Below are positions 1 through 8,056 of a stretch of DNA of 64,000 nucleotides, piece by piece; within the stretch, counting starts at the first letter, position 1; every line of letters starts with the position of its first letter. The stretch comes from Myxococcales bacterium. GTDB lineage: Bacteria > Myxococcota_A > Polyangia > Nannocystales > Nannocystaceae. The notes beneath the pieces were generated by a model. It was given only the letters and a program-made list of their open reading frames with translations, was not told the origin of the DNA and ran no database searches. The stretch lies in NCBI GenBank assembly GCA_020633315.1, contig JACKDV010000017.1, positions 1 to 64,000 of the forward strand, in the 5' to 3' direction. Both the position numbers and the translations under genes were made by a program.

Positions 1-510
1 GGTCCGGCGGCCGACGACGGAGCGGCGGCCGACGGTGGTGCGGCCGAGGGTGGAGCCGCGGCAGACGACGGAGCCGCGGGCGACGACGGAGCCGCCGCGG
101 ACGATGGGGCCGGCGACGACGGAGCCGCGGCGGACGACGGAGCCGGCGACGACGACGGAGGTGGCGACGACGGGGGCAAGCCCACCAACGGCGGCCACAC
201 GCGACCGACCAACCGCGTCGACGAGACCAAGGTCCACAAGCTCGGCGGCGGCGTGTACTCGGCCAAGGTCACCTCGCCCGCGGGCACGATGGCGGCGGCC
301 AAGAAGATCTGCGGCTCGTTGCGCAACAAGTCCTTCGCCAACCTCAAGAAGTGGCGCCTGCCCACCGAGGCCGAGGCCAAGAAGGCCCCCAAGCCCTCCG
401 GCAAGTACTGGCTGAAGTCTGGCGAGGCCTTCAACACGGCCACCGGCAACTCGATCAAGACGCTGCGTGGCAGCATCTCGGGCGGTCGCGTGGTCTGCGT
501 GTCCAACTGA
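1..510 (+). CDS. C-terminal part of a low-complexity protein with an Lcl-like end domain (5' partial)
   Basis: Reading frame 1 is open from the first base to a TGA at 508-510, so the start lies outside the window. The first ~60 codons encode an Ala/Asp/Gly tract built on DDGAA-like units. A compact basic domain follows, with KICGSLRNK, a WRLPTEAEA motif and a final GGRVVCVSN. The WRLPT motif with paired cysteines resembles the DUF1566/Lcl C-terminal domain, often the last domain of secreted or membrane-anchored myxobacterial proteins. The repeat probably acts as a flexible linker. The assignment rests on the short motif only, and the upstream domains are unknown. Confidence 0.6.
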   Translation, partial: GPAADDGAAADGGAAEGGAAADDGAAGDDGAAADDGAGDDGAAADDGAGDDDGGGDDGGKPTNGGHTRPTNRVDETKVHKLGGGVYSAKVTSPAGTMAAAKKICGSLRNKSFANLKKWRLPTEAEAKKAPKPSGKYWLKSGEAFNTATGNSIKTLRGSISGGRVVCVSN

Positions 511-698
511 ATCCTCCGCGCTCGCGCGGGATCACGAGCATGCCGGGCGGCCCGGCGATGGTCGGGGGTTCCCCGCCGAGGGGCGCGACCGAGCGATCGG
601 CGTCGGCGAGAGCCGCGACGGTCGTGGAGAACACGGAGAGTCTTCACGAAGCAGGCGGCGGGAGCGGCTGACCGGCCGTGCTAGGTTCCTCGCCAACC

Positions 699-2168
699 AT
701 GCTCGAGCGCGCTTTGCATATCCTACCCATCCTCGGCCTGACGGCTGCGGGCCTGGCCATCTCCGGCTGTCCCGGTGACGAGCCCTCCGAATCGGCCACC
801 GATTCGGGCACCGGCTCCACCTCCTCCCCGGGCACCGCCGACGACGGCACCAGCACCGGCCCCGTCGCGACCGGTGACGCCACCGGAGACACCACGGCCG
901 GCCCCGACACGAGCGGGTCGGAGGAGTCCACGGATGGCACCACCGGCGGTCCGCTCGAGTGCCCCTACGAGGAGGTCCAAGGCACCCCGCCCGTGGTCTT
1001 CGAGCTGGTGGGCGAGGGCTTCGATCGCCCGGTGCACGCGGTGGGCCACCCCACGCAGCCCGACCGCCTGTTCGTGGTGGAGCAGGGCGGCAACGTCCGC
1101 ATCCTCGAGCCCGGGCAGATGATGGCGCCCGCGAGCGCCTTCCTCCACGTGGACGTGCGCGGAGCCAACAACACCACCATCGGGGCCGAGTACGGGCTGC
1201 TGGGCTTCGCCTTCCACCCCGGCTTCCCCGACGATCCGCGGGTCTACGTCGACTACAACCCGCCCACCGGCGGCGGGGCCATGCACACCGTCGTCTCCGA
1301 GTTTACCGTGGACCCGGCCAATCCCGACCAGGTCGACCCGGGCAGCGAGCGGGTCCTGCTCGACCTCTTCCAGCCGGCCGACAACCACGACGGCGGCATG
1401 CTGATGTTCGGCTCCGACGGCTACCTCTACATCGGCATGGGCGACGGTGGAGGCGGCGGCGACACCTTCGACACGGGGCGCAACACCGGGGTGCTGCTGT
1501 CCAAGATCCTGCGCATCGACGTGGAGCCCGACGGCAACGACGACGATCCGCTGTCGTGCGAGGGCTGCCCGCAGTACGGCCCCTTCGACTACACGATCCC
1601 CGCCGACAACCCCTTCGTGGGCGACCCGGCCTTCGCCCCCGAGATCTACACCTGGGGCGTGCGCAACCCCTGGCGCTTCGCCCGGGACCCCGAGACCGAT
1701 CTCATCTACGTGGGCGACGTGGGGCAGGGCGAGTGGGAGGAGGTCTCGATCATCAGCTCGGGCGCCGACCTGGGCTGGAGCACGATGGAGGGCTTCCACT
1801 GCTTCAACGGCCCCTGCGACACCACGGCCGGCCCCAACCAGGTCAACGCCGACGGCATGACCATGCCGCTCATCGACTACGGGCACACCGGCCAGCGCTG
1901 CTCGGTGACCGGCCTGTCGGTGTATCGCTCGTGCCAGGTGCCCGGCTGGGACGGCGTGTACTTCTACGCCGACTACTGCACCAGCGAGGTGTTCGCCCTG
2001 AGCTGGGACGGCGCCAACGTGACCGACCTGGGCGAGGTGTTCTCGTTCAACGAGCGGATCATCGGCAACGGCTGGAACGCCTACGGCGACGTGCTCGTGA
2101 CCACGGTGGAGGCGGTCTTCGGCATGCCCATCGTCGACGGTCGCGTGTACCGAATCGCGCCGGGCTGA
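699..2168 (+). CDS. Lipoprotein of the glucose/sorbosone dehydrogenase (GSDH) family
   Basis: 489 residues. The ATG at 699 gives a clean lipoprotein signal (ILGLTAAGLAISGC), so I prefer it to the GTG at 678. A Thr/Ser/Gly/Asp linker of ~60 residues follows the lipidated Cys. The rest matches the six-bladed propeller of PQQ-type aldose/sorbosone dehydrogenases: RPVHAVGHP, LFVVEQGG, EYGLLGFAFHPGF, DGYLYIGMGDGGG, LRIDVEPDG, WGVRNPWRFARD and VGDVGQGEWEEV. Such proteins oxidise sugars or related alcohols at the cell surface; the substrate here cannot be read from sequence. The next gene starts 17 nt downstream on the same strand, so the two may be co-transcribed. Confidence 0.88.
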   Translation: MLERALHILPILGLTAAGLAISGCPGDEPSESATDSGTGSTSSPGTADDGTSTGPVATGDATGDTTAGPDTSGSEESTDGTTGGPLECPYEEVQGTPPVVFELVGEGFDRPVHAVGHPTQPDRLFVVEQGGNVRILEPGQMMAPASAFLHVDVRGANNTTIGAEYGLLGFAFHPGFPDDPRVYVDYNPPTGGGAMHTVVSEFTVDPANPDQVDPGSERVLLDLFQPADNHDGGMLMFGSDGYLYIGMGDGGGGGDTFDTGRNTGVLLSKILRIDVEPDGNDDDPLSCEGCPQYGPFDYTIPADNPFVGDPAFAPEIYTWGVRNPWRFARDPETDLIYVGDVGQGEWEEVSIISSGADLGWSTMEGFHCFNGPCDTTAGPNQVNADGMTMPLIDYGHTGQRCSVTGLSVYRSCQVPGWDGVYFYADYCTSEVFALSWDGANVTDLGEVFSFNERIIGNGWNAYGDVLVTTVEAVFGMPIVDGRVYRIAPG

Positions 2169-2184
2169 AACCCGAGCGGGGCTC

Positions 2185-3216
2185 GTGCGTAACCAAGCGC
2201 TCGTGCTGCCCCGACGCTCGTTCGTGTTGTTGGCCCTAGCGAGCTGCATGCCGCGATCTGGTCGCGGCAGCCCGGGCGACGAGGCCGGCCCCGAAGGTGG
2301 GCCGGTCGAGCCCACGGAGCCGGCCCGCGCTGCCGCGCCGGCTCCCGCCGAGCCGGAAGTGGGGGGGCCCCCGTCCGACCCCGTGGTGCCCGACGGCGAT
2401 CCGCCCCCGCACGTCGAGCACGTCGAGCGCGTGCCCACCGAGGAGAACCTGCGGGCCCGGGCCGCCGCGCTGCGCGAGCGCTACGGCCCCTACGGCATGT
2501 CGGTGACGATCGAGCGCCCCTTCGTGCTGGTGGGCGACGAGGGCCCCGACGAGCTGCGCCGCCACGCCGCGGGCACGGTGCGCTGGGCGGTGGAGCGGCT
2601 CGAGCGGGACTTCTTCGACGCGTCGCCGCGCGACATCGTGGAGGTGTGGCTGTTCGGCGACGACCGCAGCTATCGCGCCAACGCGCGGGCGATCTTCGAC
2701 GATCGCCCCGATACCCCCTACGGCTACTTCACCCCCGATCACCAGGCGCTGATCATGAACATCTCCACCGGCGGGGGCACCCTGGTGCACGAGCTGGTGC
2801 ATCCCTACGTGGACAACGACTTCCCGCGCTGCCCCTCGTGGCTCGACGAGGGGCTCGCCTCGCTCTTCGAGCAGTGTCGCGATCACGAGGGGCACATCTG
2901 GGGGCTCACCAACTGGCGCCTGTCCGGCCTGCAGGACACGATCGACGCGGGCGCGCTGCCCTCGTTCACCACGCTGCTGTCGACCACCCGCCACGAGTTC
3001 TACGAGGAGGACCCGGGCAGCCACTACGCCCAGGCGCGCTACCTCTGCTACTACCTGCAGGAGCAGGGCGTGCTCCCGTCCTTCTATCGCGACTTCCGTC
3101 GCGACGTGGAGCGCGATCCCACCGGCCTGGCCACGCTGCGCTCGTACGTCGGCGACGACCTCGAGGCGTTCCAACACCGCTGGGAGCGCTGGGTGATGAC
3201 GCTGCGCTTCGGCTGA
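2185..3216 (+). CDS. Lipoprotein zinc metallopeptidase (gluzincin-like, HELVH...E)
   Basis: 343 residues from a GTG start. RRSFVLLALASC forms a short lipoprotein signal, followed by a Pro/Gly/Glu-rich linker. The catalytic core has H202-E-L-V-H206 and, 16 residues later, E222 in WLDEGLASLF, the spacing of gluzincin peptidases such as peptidase MA-like/DUF1570 proteins. Upstream is an AYGYF-like strand (TPYGYFTPDHQALIMNIST) typical of the substrate edge strand. It probably cleaves proteins or peptides in the periplasm or at the surface. It lies 17 nt behind the GSDH-type lipoprotein gene. Confidence 0.75.
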   Translation: MRNQALVLPRRSFVLLALASCMPRSGRGSPGDEAGPEGGPVEPTEPARAAAPAPAEPEVGGPPSDPVVPDGDPPPHVEHVERVPTEENLRARAAALRERYGPYGMSVTIERPFVLVGDEGPDELRRHAAGTVRWAVERLERDFFDASPRDIVEVWLFGDDRSYRANARAIFDDRPDTPYGYFTPDHQALIMNISTGGGTLVHELVHPYVDNDFPRCPSWLDEGLASLFEQCRDHEGHIWGLTNWRLSGLQDTIDAGALPSFTTLLSTTRHEFYEEDPGSHYAQARYLCYYLQEQGVLPSFYRDFRRDVERDPTGLATLRSYVGDDLEAFQHRWERWVMTLRFG

Positions 3217-3289
3217 TCCGCGCAGCAGCCCGCCGGGTGACGACGGAGTCGCCGGTCGCACACCTCCCCACTCGAGCCGAGGCGCGGCG

Positions 3290-5611
3290 TTGCGGTCGGG
3301 CGCGCGGGCGAGCCTGCGCGCCCGCGAAAAATTGCGGCGGAGCGTGGATGCCCCGCGCCGCGGGTGCGAGCATGGTCGGGCCACGGAGACGCTGCCGAGT
3401 CGTGAGCCAGGGGATGGCGGGGGCGAGCCGGGCCCTTGGTCGCGGCTCGCCTCGTGGTTCGGCGCGCTCGTCGATCGGATCGTGAGGCCGGAGCGGCCCG
3501 GGCTCGATCCCGCCGAGGCCCAGCGCCTGCGCGTCATCACGGCCACCCTGCTCGCGGTGGTGGTCGTGGCCGGATCCATGGCCGGGCCCAGCGCGTGGCT
3601 CGGCGACCCGACGATGGTGATCTCCTCGGTCATCGGCATGGTGCTCTCGCTGATCGTGCTGGGGCTCGTCCGTCGGGGCAGCTCGTCGAGGCTGGTGTCG
3701 CACGCGCTCGGGGTGATGTTCGCGGCGCTCATCTTCGTGGGCGGGGCGCTCAGCGAGGGCAGCCTGGGCCCCGCTCCCTTCTCCTTCGTGGTCATCCCCG
3801 TGATGCTCACGCTCACGCTCGGGGGGCGCGGGGGCTGGGCGTGGTGCGGGGTGGTGGCGGCATGCGAGCTGCTCCTGGCCGCGCTCACCGAGGGCGACCC
3901 CGAGAAGATCCGCCAGTTCGCGGTCAACGGGATCCTCGACTCCGTGGTCCTCACCGCCTGCGCCCACGCCTTCGACGTGATGCGGCGCCGAGCGCTGGCC
4001 GAGGCCCACCTCGCGCGGATGCGGGCCGAGGAGGCGGCCGAGGCCAAGAGCCGCTTCCTCGCCAACATCAGCCACGAGATCCGCACGCCGATGAACGGGG
4101 TGCTGGGCATGCTGGGGCTCCTGCTCGACTCGCGGCTCGAGCAGCGCCAGCGCGAGCACGCCCAGATCGCCCACGCCTCGGGGGTCACCCTGCTCGAGCT
4201 GCTCGACGACATCCTCGACGTCTCCAAGATCGAGGCGGGGCAGATGGGGCTCGAGCCCGTCCCCTTCGATCTGCGCCACCTGGTGGAGGAGGTGCTCGAC
4301 CAGCTCGCGCTCGCGGCCGAGCGCAAGGACGTGGCGCTCGCCTGCCACCTCCCCGCCGCCACCGCGACCGCCGTGGTGGGCGATCACGGGCGCATCCGCC
4401 AGGTGCTACTCAACCTGGTGAGCAACGCGGTCAAGTTCACCGAGCGCGGGCACGTGCTGGTCTCGGTGGAGCAGCAGGCGTCGGCGACGGGCGAGCCTCG
4501 CTTCCGCTTCGAGGTGGAGGACACCGGCATCGGGATCCCGGCCGAGCGCCAGGAGGCGGTGTTCGAGCCGTTCCAGCAGGTCGACACCTCGACCACCCGC
4601 ACCCACGGGGGCACGGGGCTGGGCCTGGCCATCGTGCGCGAGCTGGTGGCGCTGATGGGCGGCGAGGTGGGGCTGCGCAGCGAGCTCGGCCAGGGCGCCA
4701 CCTTCTGGCTCACGCTGCCGCTGCCGCTGGCCGAGCCGAGCGAGCCACCCTCGGCCGCCCCGGCCGAGCTCGCGGGGCTGCGGGTGCTGGTGGTCGACGA
4801 CCACGAGGTCTGCCGTCGCGTGATGGTGGAGCGGCTGCGGGAGTGGGGCCTGGTCCCGGAGGCGAGCGCCTCGGGGCCGGAGGCGCTCGCCGAGCTGCGG
4901 CGGGCCGCCGACGAGGGCATGCCCTTCGCGCTGGTGCTCGTCGATCAGCAGATGCCGCAGGTGGACGGCCTCGAGCTGGCGCGCTGCATCGAGCAGGAGC
5001 CCCGGCTGCGGGATGCGGTCCGGGTGCTGATCGGCAGCGTCTCGCGGCTGCCCACCACCGAGGAGCTCGCGACGGCGGGCATCGGCGCCGTCGTGGTCGC
5101 TCCCGTGCACCACGGTGAGCTGCGGCAGGCGCTGGTGAGCGCGTGGGTCGACCGCGACGCCCAGCCGGCCGCGACCGCGTCGGTCGACGCCGCGCGCCGA
5201 CGGGGCGACACGCCGCCGATCGTGAGCCGGGGCCGGGTGCTGGTGGTGGAGGACAACGCGGTCAACCAGAAGGTCGCCCGACGGATGCTGGAGCAGCTGG
5301 GGTGCTACGTGGACGTGGCGAGCGACGGCCGGGCCGCGCTCGAGCTCATCGCCTCGGCGCCCTACGACCTGGTGCTCATGGACGTGCAGATGCCGGTGAT
5401 GGACGGCCTGGAGGCCACCGCAGAGCTGCGCCGACGCGAGCAGGGGACCGAGCACCACCTCCCGGTGGTGGCGATGACCGCCCACGCGATGGCCTCCGAT
5501 CGCGAGCGCTGCCTGGCCGCCGGGATGGACGACTACATCGGCAAGCCCGTGCAGCGGGCCGAGCTGGTGCGGGTGCTGCTCGAGCTCCCCGCCGCGCCGG
5601 CCTCCCCGTGA
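3290..5611 (+). CDS. Hybrid sensor histidine kinase with two C-terminal receiver domains
   Basis: 773 residues from a TTG start; a GTG at 3344 (residue 19) is an alternative because the N-terminus is Arg-rich and poorly conserved-looking. About five membrane spans (residues ~80-230) form an integral sensor without an obvious periplasmic domain. HisKA carries the phospho-accepting H262 in NISHEIRTPMNG. HATPase_c follows with NLVSNAVKFT, DTGIGI and GTGLGLAI. Receiver 1 has DD at its start and D552 in LVDQQMPQVDG; receiver 2 has D698 in LMDVQMPVMDG and the conserved Lys in GKPV. Receiver 1 ends in VVAPV where KPV is expected, so it may have lost normal phosphorylation control. No output domain is present; a partner regulator or Hpt protein must lie elsewhere. 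Confidence 0.93.
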   Translation: MRSGARASLRAREKLRRSVDAPRRGCEHGRATETLPSREPGDGGGEPGPWSRLASWFGALVDRIVRPERPGLDPAEAQRLRVITATLLAVVVVAGSMAGPSAWLGDPTMVISSVIGMVLSLIVLGLVRRGSSSRLVSHALGVMFAALIFVGGALSEGSLGPAPFSFVVIPVMLTLTLGGRGGWAWCGVVAACELLLAALTEGDPEKIRQFAVNGILDSVVLTACAHAFDVMRRRALAEAHLARMRAEEAAEAKSRFLANISHEIRTPMNGVLGMLGLLLDSRLEQRQREHAQIAHASGVTLLELLDDILDVSKIEAGQMGLEPVPFDLRHLVEEVLDQLALAAERKDVALACHLPAATATAVVGDHGRIRQVLLNLVSNAVKFTERGHVLVSVEQQASATGEPRFRFEVEDTGIGIPAERQEAVFEPFQQVDTSTTRTHGGTGLGLAIVRELVALMGGEVGLRSELGQGATFWLTLPLPLAEPSEPPSAAPAELAGLRVLVVDDHEVCRRVMVERLREWGLVPEASASGPEALAELRRAADEGMPFALVLVDQQMPQVDGLELARCIEQEPRLRDAVRVLIGSVSRLPTTEELATAGIGAVVVAPVHHGELRQALVSAWVDRDAQPAATASVDAARRRGDTPPIVSRGRVLVVEDNAVNQKVARRMLEQLGCYVDVASDGRAALELIASAPYDLVLMDVQMPVMDGLEATAELRRREQGTEHHLPVVAMTAHAMASDRERCLAAGMDDYIGKPVQRAELVRVLLELPAAPASP

Positions 5612-5624
5612 CGAGGGCCTCGGC

Positions 5625-7466
5625 TCACGAGACCCGACGACGACGCCGCGCCGCCACGCCGAGCACCGGCAGCAGCCACCACGCCACCGAGCCGCGGCCG
5701 CGGCTCGAGCAGCTGCAGCCCCCGCCGTCCTCGTCCTGCCCGGGCTCGGTGTCGCCGCTGCCCGTGCTGGTGTCGGCTCCGCCGGCCGAGGTCGTGCCCC
5801 CCGGGCCCTCGCCGCCGCCGGTGGTGTCGTCGAGACCACCGCTGGTGCCGGAGGGAGGCTCGCCGAAGCCCACGATCGGGACCGCGAGGCTCTGCTCGGC
5901 CAGCACCAGCGGCGGCGCCCCGCCCATGGTGTCGAAGAGCATGGCCACGTGGTTGCCCGCGTCGTTGCTCGTGTTGTCGTCGGCGAGCAGCTGCACGTAC
6001 TGCGGGGTGTTGACGAGGTAGAGCAGCCGCACCCGCAGGTCGAGCACGTCGTCGGTGTCGTCCTCGGGGGTCGCGTCGAGCACGTCGGGCCGGGCCGCGA
6101 AGGCGTACGAGGCCACGTCGAAGTGCGGCCAGGTGCCGTCGTCCTGGAGCTGGTAGCGATCGCCCACCGGATCGGTCTGCACGTCGGGCACCAGCCCCCG
6201 CGGCGGGATGCGAGTGTCCTCCACCCAGTGATCGTTGAGCAGCAGGTGCATGGTGGTGCCCGTGGCGTGCTCCTCGGCCACGCCCTGGTAGGCCCGCAGC
6301 TGCGGGTCCGCCTCGGGGCCCGTGCCCTCCACGAAGCGACCCGAGCTCCACACCTCGGTGTCGCCGTAGCTCGCCACCACCTCGAGCCACATGATCCGCC
6401 CCTCGGAGTAGCCGGTGGGGAGCTTGTGGCCGGTCTGGTTGGTGACCGTGGCCACCAGGCCCTCGAGCCCCACGCTCAGGTCGACCTCGGCCGGGGCCTC
6501 GAGCTCGAGGGTGGCCGCGGTCTGCAGCAGCTCGTCCATGCGATCCATGCTGAGGTCGAAGAACACGTCGGGGATGTCGGCGGTGCCCATGTCGCCGTAC
6601 TCGGCCTGGAGCACCTGGAGCATGAAGCGGTTGGCGCCCACCAGGTCGTGCCGCGCCCCCTGGGGGTGCGAGAACTGGTCGAGGTTGTCCTCGCAGCCGG
6701 GCACGTCCTGCACCGCGGGCATGTGGCAGCCCTGGCAGGTGACGAAGTCGTCGCCGGGCTGGGCGAAGGCGCTGCCCAGCCACTCCGAGTAGGTGCGCTG
6801 CTCGTTGAAGGCCACGCCCATCGGCATGCCGTCGTCGTCCAGGCGCTCGCGCGGGGTGGTCACCTCGTGGCAGGTGCCGCAGTGCTCCGAGCTCGAGGTG
6901 AAGGGGTCCTGCACCCAGTTGTGCTGCGGCGCCTGGGGGCTGCCCATCTCGTAGGTCCAGGGGCCGTGGCGCGGCACGTTGCCGCCGGGGCCGGGCACGT
7001 CGTCGATCGAGTACTGGGCGTTGCTCAGCAGGCCCTGGTCGGTCATGCGGTGGCACAGCTCGCAGCCCACCCCCTCGAGGTCCTCGGGCTGCAGCGCGTC
7101 GATGGTGGTCACGTCGCCGCGTCCCTCCACGAAGGCCCGCGGCGAGTGGCAGCGCACGCAGTCCTCGGTGCCGCCCGGCTCGTCCTGGTCGGCCAGGGCG
7201 ACCCCCGCCCAGAACACGGGGTCGCGGGCCGCGTTGGCCATGAGCGTGCCCTGCCAGCCGAAGAAGGGGGCGTAGCCCGGGTCGGCCTCGTGCCCCTTGG
7301 CGTTGGGGAAGCTGTGGCAGTTCTGGCAGTCGAGCGACTCGGCCAGGGGGTTGGCGAGGCCGCCGGGCTCGGTGGGCACCGCCCCGGCGGGACGCGGCCA
7401 CAGGGCAACCAGGGTCGGGAGGCAGACGGACGGACGAAAAAGGCCAAAACTGCGCCGCGTGGGCAT
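5625..7466 (-). CDS. Secreted five-haem cytochrome c (c554-like) with MYXO-CTERM-like tail
   Basis: 613 residues. A Tat/Sec-like signal (TRRSF... ending PAGA) precedes five CxxCH haem sites: CQNCH, CVRCH, CELCH, CGTCH and CQGCH. The spacing and the motifs FVEGRG, TYSEWLGSAF and TGHKLPTGY are those of the cytochrome c554/multihaem family. A Gly/Asp/Thr-rich stalk leads to GGGCSCSS, a hydrophobic stretch (WWLLPVLGVA) and ARRRRR, which fits a MYXO-CTERM sorting signal for surface anchoring. It likely moves electrons outside the cytoplasm; the donor and acceptor are not evident. A paralogue without the tail is at 41135-42595. It converges on the hybrid kinase gene with 13 nt between stops. Confidence 0.85.
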   Translation of the reverse strand: MPTRRSFGLFRPSVCLPTLVALWPRPAGAVPTEPGGLANPLAESLDCQNCHSFPNAKGHEADPGYAPFFGWQGTLMANAARDPVFWAGVALADQDEPGGTEDCVRCHSPRAFVEGRGDVTTIDALQPEDLEGVGCELCHRMTDQGLLSNAQYSIDDVPGPGGNVPRHGPWTYEMGSPQAPQHNWVQDPFTSSSEHCGTCHEVTTPRERLDDDGMPMGVAFNEQRTYSEWLGSAFAQPGDDFVTCQGCHMPAVQDVPGCEDNLDQFSHPQGARHDLVGANRFMLQVLQAEYGDMGTADIPDVFFDLSMDRMDELLQTAATLELEAPAEVDLSVGLEGLVATVTNQTGHKLPTGYSEGRIMWLEVVASYGDTEVWSSGRFVEGTGPEADPQLRAYQGVAEEHATGTTMHLLLNDHWVEDTRIPPRGLVPDVQTDPVGDRYQLQDDGTWPHFDVASYAFAARPDVLDATPEDDTDDVLDLRVRLLYLVNTPQYVQLLADDNTSNDAGNHVAMLFDTMGGAPPLVLAEQSLAVPIVGFGEPPSGTSGGLDDTTGGGEGPGGTTSAGGADTSTGSGDTEPGQDEDGGGCSCSSRGRGSVAWWLLPVLGVAARRRRRVS

Positions 7467-7486
7467 GATGGGCTATCGTACCGTCG

Positions 7487-8056
7487 ATGCCGCGAGGGCG
7501 CGAACCCGCGAACGCCGTCGCAGCCCGTCCTAGACCCCCCTGCGACGGCGAATCGGCCTGCTTCCGCGCGCTCGTGCTGGGGGCGGCCGCGCTCGTGCTC
7601 GCGTGCTCGGGACGGGGTGACGGCGCGACCAGCGGAACCCAGCGACCGGCCGGGGGCCGGCGCTCCAACGATCTCAGCCCGTTCTCCGGCATCGGCCACG
7701 TGGGCAACCAGGTCAAGGGCATGGACGCGATGCCCGACTACGACGACGAGGCCCGCCTGCTGCGCGAGCGCGTGGCCCCGCGGCTGCCCGAGCCGCTGCC
7801 GTCGCCGCGCGGAGCCTGCGTGGCCATGCTCGACGCCGCTCGACAATTCTATGTGGATACCGAGGGTGAGGGATCGCAGCCGGTGGCGATGGTCGATGCC
7901 ACCCGCGAGCGCGATCTCGCGGGCTGCCTCGAGCACACCTCGCCCGCCGCTGCCTCGTGCGTGGCGGTGCTGATGGCCGAGTTCGAGGGCGAATTCCCGT
8001 GGCTGCTCGACCAGTGCAGCCGCGCGTTCCCCGAGGACGACGGAGGCGCGCCGTGA
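7487..8056 (+). CDS. Small lipoprotein of unknown function
   Basis: 189 residues. The N-terminus is unusually long for a signal (about 38 residues) and ends in LVLGAAALVLAC, a lipobox-like site. No alternative in-frame start is closer. The mature part has four further Cys residues (GACVAML, AGCLEH, ASCVAVL, DQCSRAF), suggesting two disulphides, and contains no recognised domain. The start is only 20 nt from the divergent cytochrome start, so both promoters must overlap coding DNA or be very compact. Its stop overlaps the GTG of the next gene (GTGA at 8053-8056), which predicts translational coupling with the CapA-like protein. Confidence 0.6.
   Translation: MPRGREPANAVAARPRPPCDGESACFRALVLGAAALVLACSGRGDGATSGTQRPAGGRRSNDLSPFSGIGHVGNQVKGMDAMPDYDDEARLLRERVAPRLPEPLPSPRGACVAMLDAARQFYVDTEGEGSQPVAMVDATRERDLAGCLEHTSPAAASCVAVLMAEFEGEFPWLLDQCSRAFPEDDGGAP

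Noticed and set aside
1..180. Repeated gacgacggagccgcg units as a possible CRISPR or satellite
   Set aside because: The units are in frame with a coding sequence, irregular in length and without spacers. They encode an Asp/Gly/Ala linker.
5949..7973. Plus-strand frame of 674 codons opposite the five-haem cytochrome
   Set aside because: The minus strand has five CxxCH sites and a sorting tail. The plus-strand product has no recognisable feature and runs through the start of two genes.
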